Part shown: positions 1 to 5,508 of the stretch, one piece after another
Numbering within the stretch: the stretch's first letter is position 1
Layout: each line of letters begins with the position of its first letter
Source: Bacteroidales bacterium UBA2632
Lineage (GTDB): Bacteria > Bacteroidota > Bacteroidia > Bacteroidales > Dysgonomonadaceae
NCBI GenBank assembly: GCA_002359825.1
Contig: DENY01000021.1
Location: 16,679-22,197 of the forward strand
Length of the DNA: 5,519 bases
Direction of reading: 5' to 3'
Translations under genes and position numbers: made by a program
Notes under the pieces: generated by a model
Database searches by the model: none
What the model was told of the DNA's origin: nothing
What the model saw: the letters and a program-made list of their open reading frames with translations, nothing else

Positions 1-1
1 A

Positions 2-1102
2 GATTATTTCGATGCCTATCGTATCGATCACATTTTAGGTTTTTTCCGTATTTGGGAAATGCCATACGAGCATGTGCAGGCACTTTTGGGACATTTTAGT
101 CCTGCACTACCTTTCTCTATAGATGAGCTTTACCAATGGGATTTTCCATTCGACGAAGAGAGAATGGCGCAACCTTATATTCATGAGAGTATGTTATATG
201 AAGTGTTTGGTGAATACACGGAAGAAGCTACTGCCAACTATCTCGATACCTTGTCATGGCAACGATTTCAACTAAAGCCATTTTGTGATACACAGCGGAA
301 AGTAAGTCAACTCTTTGCAAATATGAATGACAATAAAAGCAATGTCTTGCGCAACGGCTTGTTTGCTTTGTGTGCAGAGGTTTTGTTTCTTCCCGATTCC
401 TATAATTCAGGTCATTTTCACCCACGTATTACTGCTCAACAAACTAACTCATATAAACATCTTAATAACCATCAAAAAGAAACCTACAATCGTATTTATA
501 ATGAATTCTTTTATATCCGTCATAACTCGTTTTGGTATGATCAAGCAATGCGCAAATTGCCACAGTTGATTTCTGCTACTTCAATGCTTGTATGTGGAGA
601 GGATTTGGGCATGGTGCCAGATTGTGTTGATTGGGTAATGAATGAGTTGCAAATCTTGAGTCTCGAAATTCAACGCATGCCTAAACAAAGCAATACTCTA
701 TTTTCAGATTTAAATAATTTGCCCTATCTGTCAGTAAATACTACATCAACTCATGATATGTCAACCATTAGAGGGTGGTGGTTGGAGAACAGAGAAAACA
801 CACAATACTATTACAACAATATTCTTGAGAGAGAGGGAGAAGCTCCTGAGGAATGTACTGCTGAAATTTGTGAGCAAATAATAAAGCAACATTTATCATC
901 ACACTCAATGTGGTCAATTTTGCCGTGGCAAGATTGGATGTCTATAGATGAGAATCTGAGACGCAGTAATCCGCAAGATGAGCGTATAAATGATCCTTCC
1001 AATTCTGAGCATTATTGGAGATATCGCATGCATATATCGTTGGAGAATCTTTTGAAAGAAAAGGAACTGAATGATCGAATAAAAAGATTTTCGCATTCTT
1101 AA
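2..1102 (+). CDS. malQ: 4-alpha-glucanotransferase (amylomaltase, GH77), 3' part
   Basis: This is the C-terminal 366 residues of a disproportionating enzyme that moves alpha-1,4-glucan segments between maltodextrins in the cytoplasm, during maltose or glycogen use. The reading frame is open to the left edge, so the start lies outside the window. Three GH77 signatures are visible. The nucleophile motif FDAYRIDHILGFF lies at the very start (nucleophile Asp at 26-28). The acid/base Glu is in CGEDLG (codon 599-601). The transition-state Asp is in STHDMSTIRGWW (Asp at 755-757). The C-terminus, with HYWRYRMHISLENLLKEKELND, is typical of Bacteroidota MalQ. In that phylum the full protein is usually near 900 residues with N-terminal starch-binding CBM20 modules, so roughly 500 residues are probably upstream; this is inferred, not seen. 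No interruption is visible. An ATG inside the frame at 59 is internal and not the start, because the nucleophile motif precedes it. Confidence 0.95.
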   Translation, partial: DYFDAYRIDHILGFFRIWEMPYEHVQALLGHFSPALPFSIDELYQWDFPFDEERMAQPYIHESMLYEVFGEYTEEATANYLDTLSWQRFQLKPFCDTQRKVSQLFANMNDNKSNVLRNGLFALCAEVLFLPDSYNSGHFHPRITAQQTNSYKHLNNHQKETYNRIYNEFFYIRHNSFWYDQAMRKLPQLISATSMLVCGEDLGMVPDCVDWVMNELQILSLEIQRMPKQSNTLFSDLNNLPYLSVNTTSTHDMSTIRGWWLENRENTQYYYNNILEREGEAPEECTAEICEQIIKQHLSSHSMWSILPWQDWMSIDENLRRSNPQDERINDPSNSEHYWRYRMHISLENLLKEKELNDRIKRFSHS

Positions 1103-1108
1103 AGATTC

Positions 1109-1126
1109 AATCTACGCTGGTAGATT
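1109..1126. repeat. Perfect inverted repeat just after malQ
   Basis: The arms AATCTAC and GTAGATT (7 bp) flank the loop GCTG, six bases after the malQ stop codon. No T-tract follows (the next bases are TGACTTTC), so it is a poor rho-independent terminator. The 3' arm together with the following TG spells TAGATTTG (1121-1128), which fits the Bacteroides -7 consensus TAnnTTTG, but no TTG lies about 19 bp upstream. A related, weaker hairpin lies at 1152-1165. It could be an mRNA 3'-end stabilising hairpin, a protein-binding palindrome or part of a dispersed repeat. Confidence 0.6.
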
Positions 1127-1151
1127 TGACTTTCATCTGTTGAAAATGCAA

Positions 1152-1165
1152 TCTACTGCTGTAGA
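1152..1165. repeat. Second TCTAC-N4-GTAGA hairpin
   Basis: The arms TCTAC and GTAGA (5 bp) flank the loop TGCT. The 5' side, CAATCTAC, is identical to the 5' side of the hairpin at 1109-1126, some 42 bp earlier, so the two look like diverged copies of one element. The 3' flank AGTGTTTTG is T-rich but is not a proper T-run. The function is unknown. Confidence 0.5.
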
Positions 1166-1253
1166 AGTGTTTTGAATCGCCAAAAAGATGTTTTTTTGAA
1201 CAGATATAGTGGGAAAAAGCCGTGTAAGTATAAAAAACGATCTAAGATGGATG

Positions 1254-1269
1254 ATTTCACTGATGAAAT
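1254..1269. repeat. Short inverted repeat, 6-bp arms, 4-nt loop
   Basis: ATTTCA and TGAAAT flank the loop CTGA. Taken alone a 6-bp stem in A/T-rich DNA could be chance. It is listed because three other inverted repeats in this intergenic region also have exactly four loop bases. Confidence 0.35.
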
Positions 1270-1341
1270 GGGAATTCTACATAAGAAATTTGATTTTCAG
1301 AGCAAAAATTGGACGATATAGGTCAACAAAATGAAAATAAT

Positions 1342-1363
1342 CTGTTTTCAAACATTTTGTAGG
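1342..1363 (+). repeat. Repeat element copy 1 (22 nt)
   Basis: The core is TTTTCAAACATTTTGTAGG, preceded by CTG. It matches the copy at 1383-1403 apart from one extra A, with unit starts 41 bp apart. An upstream segment at 1326-1337 (ACAAAATGAAAA) is a partial reverse-complement match, so this copy could also form an interrupted stem: TGAAAA (1332-1337) with TTTTCA (1345-1350), and ACAAAA (1326-1331) with TTTTGT (1355-1360). Confidence 0.6.
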
Positions 1364-1382
1364 TGGTGGATGCAAGTTACTA

Positions 1383-1403
1383 CTGTTTTCAACATTTTGT
1401 AGG
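1383..1403 (+). repeat. Repeat element copy 2 (21 nt)
   Basis: The core is TTTTCAACATTTTGTAGG, preceded by CTG, a direct copy of 1342-1363 lacking one A. Its 3' part is the left arm of a perfect 11-bp inverted repeat: AACATTTTGTA at 1391-1401, loop GGCA, TACAAAATGTT at 1406-1416. That stem is the strongest secondary structure in this intergenic region. Confidence 0.65.
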
Positions 1404-1405
1404 CA

Positions 1406-1422
1406 TACAAAATGTTTTGAAA
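1406..1422 (-). repeat. Repeat element copy 3, inverted
   Basis: Read on the minus strand this is TTTCAAAACATTTTGTA, the same core as copies 1 and 2 with two extra A relative to copy 2. The three copies thus differ mainly in the number of A residues after TTTC (AA, AAA, AAAA). Copies 2 and 3 face each other with four bases between them and form an 11-bp perfect stem. Confidence 0.6.
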
Positions 1423-1433
1423 GAAATATCAGG

Positions 1434-1455
1434 ACATGAAATGCATGTTTTTTTT
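1434..1455 (+). terminator. Possible weak terminator (short stem plus T8)
   Basis: ACATG and CATGT can pair across a 5-nt loop (AAATG), extendable by two G-U pairs with the preceding GG. The T-run covers 1448-1455. The T-tract is good but the stem is short and A/T-rich. It could end a long malQ 3' UTR or a small RNA covering the upstream repeats. Confidence 0.3.
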
Positions 1456-1525
1456 AGCAGTAGACCATCAAGAGAAAGAGAATCCATTTGTGTTGATTAT
1501 TCAGGGTTAGTTGTATTGATTCTTT

Positions 1526-1555
1526 TTGCACATTAGACAAAAAACAATATCTTTG
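1526..1555 (+). promoter_or_regulatory. Bacteroides-type promoter for the CBM9-like gene
   Basis: The -7 box TATCTTTG (1548-1555) is an exact match to TAnnTTTG, the consensus of the Bacteroidota primary sigma factor. A TTG within a T-run lies at 1526-1528, with 19 bp between the boxes, the spacing usual for the -33 element. Transcription would begin near 1560, giving a leader of about 25 nt before the ATG at 1587. Confidence 0.7.
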
Positions 1556-1586
1556 AGTAATTATTCTGAACATAAAAACAAAAAAC

Positions 1587-2237
1587 ATGAACACACTACT
1601 AATTCCAAAGCAAAACATCTCTCAGTATGAGACTGTTTTCGATAAAATAAAGCTATTGAACGAAGCTGGACTACATTTATCTATTGACAAAGTGAATTGG
1701 CCCAACGAGTTTCCTAAAACATTGCCTGTATCTGTTCACATTGCCCACGACAATCAAAAAATATATCTCTATTATCAAGTGGAGGGTGAAGAGTTGCGCG
1801 CCTTTAATACAAAAGATTTCATGTCAGTGTGGGAAGATAGTTGTGTGGAGTTTTTTATGCAACGAAAAGGCGAAAAAACATACCGTAACTTCGAGTTCAA
1901 TGTTCATGGAGTATTGCTTGCTTCAAAACATGAGACACGCAATTCATCAGAGAAGTTTTCAGAAGAATTGATGTCTTCTATCAAGAGATTTACTACCATC
2001 AGACATATTTATAAATCTAATAGACAGTTGAGCGATTGGACATTGTATGTCGAAATTCCTAAGAATGCCATTGGTTTCTCCCAAGACGAGAAATTGTCGC
2101 AACAAACTATTGGAGCAAACTTCTATAAATGTGGAGACGAAACCAATGAACCACATTTTATTAGCTGGAATCCTATCGATTTGCCAAAGCCTGATTTTCA
2201 TGTGCCCCAATTCTTTGGAGAACTTACGTTTGAATAG
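1587..2237 (+). CDS. Carbohydrate-binding family 9-like (CBM9_2/DOMON-like) protein, cytoplasmic
   Basis: The protein has 216 residues and its whole length fits a single CBM9-like beta-sandwich. Recognisable segments are SVWEDSCVEFFM (80-91), NFEFNVHGVLLAS (101-113), Trp151 in the SDWTLYVEIP strand, ANFYKCGDETNEPHFISW (177-194) and the terminal PDFHVPQFFGELTF (202-215). The DSCVEFF and NFEFNVHG blocks are what I recognise from small Bacteroidota proteins of this family; this is recall, not a search. No signal peptide, lipobox or membrane segment is visible at the N-terminus (MNTLLIPKQN), so it should be cytoplasmic, unlike secreted xylanase CBM9 modules. The ligand and role are unknown. The start is secure, since the next in-frame Met is residue 79 and the promoter at 1526-1555 fits. 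The following gene is a sugar kinase 119 bp downstream, which suggests but does not prove a link to sugar handling. Confidence 0.75.
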   Translation: MNTLLIPKQNISQYETVFDKIKLLNEAGLHLSIDKVNWPNEFPKTLPVSVHIAHDNQKIYLYYQVEGEELRAFNTKDFMSVWEDSCVEFFMQRKGEKTYRNFEFNVHGVLLASKHETRNSSEKFSEELMSSIKRFTTIRHIYKSNRQLSDWTLYVEIPKNAIGFSQDEKLSQQTIGANFYKCGDETNEPHFISWNPIDLPKPDFHVPQFFGELTFE

Positions 2238-2356
2238 TTTTCTTCTATTTTTTAACACTAAATACATGCTAAGTCAATATGTTTTGAAGATTAATCCAAA
2301 TCTTTAAAGCAGAAACAAACAACTACACAATAATATTAATATCAACAAAAGTTACG

Positions 2357-3454
2357 ATGCAAAACAGCGACAAATTAAAAGAAATAGTTTTTCAGTTTGT
2401 AGAAAAAAATGATGCAACTGAAGTAAAGCCACTCGGTGCGGGTCATATTAATGATTCTTATAAAGTGAAAAGTGGTGACAACGAGTATGTACTCCAACGT
2501 ATAAATCATGACGTTTTTAAAAACGTTGATCATTTGCAAAGCAATATCCAACGTGTTACATCACACATTCGAGGCAAACTTAATGAGAATAAAGTTTCAG
2601 AGGTCGATCGTAAAGTGCTTTCTTTTATACCTGCACACGATGGAAAACTATATCATAAAGATGAAGAGGGTAGCTACTGGCGCTTGATGCACTTTGTAAG
2701 TGATAGCAAAAGTTACGATACAATCAACCCAGAGTTAGCTTATAGAGCTGGTTTAGCTTTTGGAGAATTTCAAAAAATGTTGGCCGATCTTCCAGGTGAT
2801 CCATTATTCGAAACCATTCCAAATTTTCATAATATGGAGTTTCGTTTAGAGGAATTTAAAGAAGCTGTCAAGAATGACAAAGCTGGTAGATTGTCTAAAG
2901 TGAGTGATTTGGTGAAAGAGATTGAAGCTCGTGGGGAAGAGATGACTGAGCCCGAAAGATTGCATCGCGAAGGAAAACTCCCCAAACGAACCAACCATTG
3001 CGATACTAAAGTAAATAATATTTTATTCGATTCAAACGACCAAGTTTTGTGTGTTGTCGATTTAGATACTGTTATGCCAGGATACGTGCTTTCTGATTTC
3101 GGAGATTTTATGCGTACAGGTGCTAACACTGGAGAAGAAGACGATACCAACTTAGACAATGTGTCAATTGATTTGGATATTTTTGAAGGATATACAAAAG
3201 GGTATTTAGAAAATGCAGCTTCTTTTTTGACCAAAGTAGAAATAGATAATCTTGCATTTGGAGCAAAATTGCTAACATATATGCAAACTGTTCGTTTCTT
3301 GACCGATTATTTAAATGGTGATACATACTATAAAACAAAACACAAAGAGCACAACTTGGAACGTACGTTAGCTCAATTTAAATTGTTGACAAGTATGGAG
3401 GACAATTTTGATAAAATGCAGCAAATAGTTTCAAAAGCAGCAGCTAAGAGCTGA
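2357..3454 (+). CDS. nahK: N-acetylhexosamine 1-kinase-like sugar phosphotransferase (APH fold)
   Basis: The protein has 365 residues and belongs to the aminoglycoside phosphotransferase/choline kinase superfamily. It resembles Bifidobacterium longum NahK (about 359 residues) along its length, by recall of that sequence. NahK uses ATP to phosphorylate GlcNAc or GalNAc at C1, in the lacto-N-biose/galacto-N-biose salvage pathway. Visible features are the nucleotide-loop segment GAGHINDSYKV (27-37), the strand YVLQRIN (44-50), the catalytic loop NHCDTKVNN with Asp216 as the expected catalytic base, and the metal-binding VDLDTVMPG with Asp235. The segments FGDFMRTGANTGEEDD and RFLTDYLNGDTYYKTKHKEHNLERT also match the NahK pattern. 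It is cytoplasmic, with no signal peptide. The other pathway genes (GH112 phosphorylase, galT, galE) are not in the window, so the exact substrate is inferred from similarity; a different hexose kinase activity is possible. No clear promoter is seen in the 119 bp upstream, so it may be co-transcribed with the CBM9-like gene. Confidence 0.82.
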   Translation: MQNSDKLKEIVFQFVEKNDATEVKPLGAGHINDSYKVKSGDNEYVLQRINHDVFKNVDHLQSNIQRVTSHIRGKLNENKVSEVDRKVLSFIPAHDGKLYHKDEEGSYWRLMHFVSDSKSYDTINPELAYRAGLAFGEFQKMLADLPGDPLFETIPNFHNMEFRLEEFKEAVKNDKAGRLSKVSDLVKEIEARGEEMTEPERLHREGKLPKRTNHCDTKVNNILFDSNDQVLCVVDLDTVMPGYVLSDFGDFMRTGANTGEEDDTNLDNVSIDLDIFEGYTKGYLENAASFLTKVEIDNLAFGAKLLTYMQTVRFLTDYLNGDTYYKTKHKEHNLERTLAQFKLLTSMEDNFDKMQQIVSKAAAKS

Positions 3455-3535
3455 ATCGGCAGCTGAAAAAGATGCATTAAGTCTTACATTCATAAATAAA
3501 TAATCAAAAATGAAAGCCCGTAAAGAAATAAATAG

Positions 3536-3543
3536 TATCTTTG
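3536..3543 (+). promoter_or_regulatory. -7 box upstream of the DUF177-rpmF genes
   Basis: TATCTTTG, followed by CGGCGC, exactly matches TAnnTTTG and is the only such box in the 114-bp gap before the DUF177 gene. At the expected -33 position (about 3511-3516) the sequence is TGAAAG, not TTG, so only the -7 element is supported. Transcription would begin near 3550, leaving a leader of about 20 nt before the GTG start. Confidence 0.6.
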
Positions 3544-3568
3544 CGGCGCTTTATTATAAACAATAACT

Positions 3569-4162
3569 GTGAGCAAATTTAGTCAGTATAAAATAGATTT
3601 AATAAACCTTCCTCAAGGAGTCAATACTTACTCTTACGAGTTAGACAAGAAGTTCTTTGATGCAATCGACCACGAAGATGTTCGTAAGGGTAATGTTAAA
3701 GTAGAGCTCACCGTCAGAAGAACAGTTGGCGCATATGAATTAAATTTCCAATTAGTTGGTACAATTCAAATTCCATGCGACAGATGTTTAGACGAAATGA
3801 ACCAAGAAATTGATACGCACAATCGGTTGATTGTAAAACTTGGTTTAGAATACTCTGAAGAGAGTGATGAGATAGTGATTATTCCTGAAGCAGAAGGAGC
3901 TATCAATATTGCATGGTATTTATACGAATTTATTGTTCTCGATATTCCCATTAAGCATGTACATGAAATGGGGAAATGTAACAGAGGCATGACAAAAAAA
4001 TATCGTAAACATCAGGCAGTAGATATTTCTGACGATGGAGATGATGATGACGATGATGTTGATGACATCTCTGATGAGGATTTGGGGGATGATATTGATT
4101 TGATAGATGACCCATCTGAAGAGACCGACCCACGTTGGGATGAATTGAAAAAATTGAAGTAA
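3569..4162 (+). CDS. DUF177 (YceD-family) protein with acidic tail
   Basis: The protein has 197 residues and lies directly upstream of rpmF, the conserved position of DUF177/YceD genes. This family has been linked to 23S rRNA accumulation and ribosome biogenesis in bacteria and plastids; its biochemical role is not settled. The DUF177 core carries the CDRC motif (Cys70, Cys73) after GTIQIP, and the later segment HVHEMGKCN with Cys137. Cys70, Cys73 and Cys137 could form part of a metal site, but this is inference. Residues 152-186 are a low-complexity acidic tail dominated by Asp, ending in the more ordinary DPRWDELKKLK. The start is GTG. An in-frame TAA at 3557-3559 lies three codons upstream and the first in-frame ATG is codon 77, so GTG at 3569 is the only reasonable start. 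rpmF follows after 58 bp and is probably co-transcribed. Confidence 0.88.
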   Translation: MSKFSQYKIDLINLPQGVNTYSYELDKKFFDAIDHEDVRKGNVKVELTVRRTVGAYELNFQLVGTIQIPCDRCLDEMNQEIDTHNRLIVKLGLEYSEESDEIVIIPEAEGAINIAWYLYEFIVLDIPIKHVHEMGKCNRGMTKKYRKHQAVDISDDGDDDDDDVDDISDEDLGDDIDLIDDPSEETDPRWDELKKLK

Positions 4163-4163
4163 C

Positions 4164-4180
4164 TATACTATATAAGTATA
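4164..4180. repeat. A/T-only inverted repeat between the DUF177 gene and rpmF
   Basis: TATACT and AGTATA flank the loop ATATA, one base after the DUF177 gene stop codon. The surrounding 58-bp gap is almost entirely A and T and has no T-tract after the stem. The pairing would be weak and may be chance. A translational control role for L32 is possible but has no further support here. Confidence 0.3.
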
Positions 4181-4220
4181 ATAGAATATAAATATAAAAC
4201 GCTAAAAATTATAATATAAA

Positions 4221-4403
4221 ATGGCACATCCAAAGAGAAGACAATCGAAACAAAGAACACGAAAAAGAAGAACCCACGACAAAGCAGAGATGCCTACATT
4301 GGCTATTTGTGGAAATTGTGGTGCATGGCACGTATATCATACAGTGTGCAACGAGTGTGGTTATTACAGAGGTAAATTAGCAATCGAAAAAGAGATAGTA
4401 TAA
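4221..4403 (+). CDS. rpmF: 50S ribosomal protein L32 (bL32)
   Basis: The protein has 60 residues, the normal length for the family. The N-terminus MAHPKRRQSKQRTRKRRTH is strongly basic and typical of bL32, a large-subunit protein that contacts 23S rRNA. A zinc ribbon follows with all four ligands present: C30-GN-C33 and C43-NE-C46. This is therefore the zinc-binding (C+) form rather than a zinc-independent paralogue. The C-terminus CGYYRGKLAIEKE is characteristic of Bacteroidota. No Shine-Dalgarno sequence is visible; the leader is A/T-rich (ATAATATAAA before ATG), as is usual in this phylum. It follows the DUF177 gene by 58 bp and is followed by a strong terminator. Confidence 0.97.
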   Translation: MAHPKRRQSKQRTRKRRTHDKAEMPTLAICGNCGAWHVYHTVCNECGYYRGKLAIEKEIV

Positions 4404-4411
4404 GACATTAC

Positions 4412-4419
4412 TAACTTTG
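4412..4419 (+). promoter_or_regulatory. Candidate -7 box upstream of the fabH terminator
   Basis: TAACTTTG matches TAnnTTTG and lies nine bases after the rpmF stop codon. There is no TTG about 19 bp upstream, so this is a half-site only. If used, transcription would start near 4425 and the terminator hairpin at 4442-4473 would lie in the fabH leader, as in an attenuated gene. Confidence 0.3.
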
Positions 4420-4441
4420 TATTTGCAAACACATAAAATAA

Positions 4442-4485
4442 CCCTGAAAAATAAATTATTTTCTTTTTCAGGGATTTTTATTATT
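4442..4485 (+). terminator. Strong rho-independent terminator between rpmF and fabH
   Basis: A perfect 10-bp stem, CCCTGAAAAA (4442-4451) with TTTTTCAGGG (4464-4473), has a 12-nt loop that is itself A/T-rich. ATTTTTATTATT follows at once, giving the T-rich tail. It lies 38 bases after the rpmF stop and 27 bases before the fabH ATG. It would end the DUF177-rpmF transcript. No promoter fits in the gap between it and fabH, so some read-through is likely. Confidence 0.85.
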
Positions 4486-4500
4486 AATTCAAACTTTTAG

Positions 4501-5508
4501 ATGAAAGAACTAAATGCTGTAATTACTGGAATAGCAGCCTATGTTCCTGAGGATATTCTTACAAACGAAGATATATCAAAACTTGTAGATACCTCTGATG
4601 AGTGGATAACTACACGAGTGGGCATTAAGGAGCGACGCATACTAAAAGGCAAAGGCAAGGGAGTATCGTATATGGGCTCTAAAGCAGTTGCTAAGCTTCT
4701 CGAAAAAACAAATACAAAACCTGAAGAGATTGATGTATTAATTTTCGCTACATCTACTCCCGATCATATGTTCCCTTCAGCTGCATCAATGGTGGCAGAG
4801 TCGAACAATATAAAAAACGCTTTTTGTTTTGACATGCAAGCAGCTTGTTCCGGTTTTATATTCGGACTCGAAATGGCATCTAGTTTTATAAAAAGCAATA
4901 AGTATAAAAAAATAGTTCTGGTTGCAGGAGACAAAATGTCATCAGTAACCAATTACTCGGATAGAAATACTGCTCCATTGTTTGGAGATGCAGCCGGGGC
5001 TGTTCTGTTAGAACCCACGGAAGAGAATCTTGGTATAATAGATGCAATTTTACGTACTGATGGAGTGGGGTATTCTTATTTGCAAATGAAAGCTGGAGGT
5101 TCAAAGCACCCAGCAACGCACGAAACAATAGACAAGAAAGAGCACGCTGTTCATCAAGAAGGCAAAGTTGTTTTTAAATATGCAGTGTCTTCTATGGCTG
5201 ATATTTCTGAGGAAATTGTACAAAAAAACAATCTATCTATCGACGATATCGATTGGTTTGTTCCACATCAAGCAAACAAGCGCATCATAGATGCAGCACA
5301 AAATAGACTATCTATTCCAAAAGAAAAAGTGATGGTCAATATTCAAAAGTATGGTAATACTAGTGCAGCGACTATTCCATTGTGTTTGTGGGAATGGGAG
5401 AAATCACTGAAAAAAGGAGACAACATAATTCTTGCAGCTTTTGGAGCAGGTTTTAGTTGGGGATCGGTTTATCTTAAGTGGGGATACGACGGAGAACAAG
5501 CAGAATAG
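4501..5508 (+). CDS. fabH: 3-oxoacyl-ACP synthase III (beta-ketoacyl-ACP synthase III, KAS III)
   Basis: The protein has 335 residues, the normal length. It condenses an acyl-CoA primer (acetyl-CoA or branched-chain CoA) with malonyl-ACP to start type II fatty acid synthesis in the cytoplasm. The thiolase-fold catalytic triad is complete: Cys116 in QAACSGF, His256 in VPHQANKRI and Asn286 in [11 protein letters not shown]. The N-terminal signature [18 protein letters not shown] (30-47) and the C-terminal glycine-rich [12 protein letters not shown] (311-322) are also typical of FabH. The primer preference cannot be read from these motifs. There is no Shine-Dalgarno sequence; the ATG follows AAACTTTTAG. 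In Bacteroidota fabH usually follows rpmF and precedes the GTPase gene era, which would begin beyond the right edge. plsX, which lies between rpmF and fabH in many other phyla, is absent here. Confidence 0.97.
   Translation: MKELNAVITGIAAYVPEDILTNEDISKLVDTSDEWITTRVGIKERRILKGKGKGVSYMGSKAVAKLLEKTNTKPEEIDVLIFATSTPDHMFPSAASMVAESNNIKNAFCFDMQAACSGFIFGLEMASSFIKSNKYKKIVLVAGDKMSSVTNYSDRNTAPLFGDAAGAVLLEPTEENLGIIDAILRTDGVGYSYLQMKAGGSKHPATHETIDKKEHAVHQEGKVVFKYAVSSMADISEEIVQKNNLSIDDIDWFVPHQANKRIIDAAQNRLSIPKEKVMVNIQKYGNTSAATIPLCLWEWEKSLKKGDNIILAAFGAGFSWGSVYLKWGYDGEQAE

Larger units (their letters stand above)
1103..1586. other. 484-bp intergenic region rich in hairpins and short repeats
   Basis: No convincing gene is present between malQ and the CBM9-like gene. 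The region holds four inverted repeats, each with a 4-nt loop (1109-1126, 1152-1165, 1254-1269 and 1391-1416). It also holds a repeat of about 21 nt in two direct copies and one clear inverted copy (1342-1422), and a weak stem followed by eight T (1434-1455). A good promoter for the next gene closes it (1526-1555). One frame is open from 1130 to 1321 but has no start codon apart from ATGs at 1247 and 1268, leaving at most 24 residues that I do not recognise. The stretch may be a remnant of repeat elements, or may encode a structured RNA; the sequence alone does not decide. Confidence 0.6.

Noticed and set aside
1130..1321. A 63-codon open stretch in the malQ-CBM9 gap, containing ATG at 1247
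   Set aside because: It has no start codon before 1247, so only 24 residues could be made. The peptide is not recognisable and the region is full of hairpins and repeats.
1436..1510. 24-codon ORF starting MKCMFFLAVDHQ
   Set aside because: It is too short, overlaps an eight-T run and a possible stem, and has no recognisable motif or ribosome-binding context.
2233..2253. Possible terminator at the end of the CBM9-like gene (AATAG/CTATT, then T4)
   Set aside because: The stem is only 5 bp, almost all A/T, and includes the stop codon; such pairing is expected by chance here.
2277..2286. TATGTTTTG as a -7 box for the kinase gene
   Set aside because: It departs from TAnnTTTG by one base and has no TTG at the expected upstream distance.
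2333..2342. 10-bp palindrome ATATTAATAT upstream of the kinase start
   Set aside because: It is A/T-only in A/T-rich DNA, with no second copy or flanking support for an operator.
3441..3453. CAGCT/AGCTG hairpin at the kinase stop codon as terminator
   Set aside because: The stem is 5 bp with a 3-nt loop and no T-tract follows.
3951..4133. Minus-strand frame rich in His over the acidic tail
   Set aside because: It is the complement of the GAT/GAC repeats of the DUF177 gene; His-rich composition is a by-product of that.
4404..4500. A lost or hidden plsX between rpmF and fabH
   Set aside because: The gap is only 97 bp and is filled by a terminator; absence of plsX at this place is normal in Bacteroidota.
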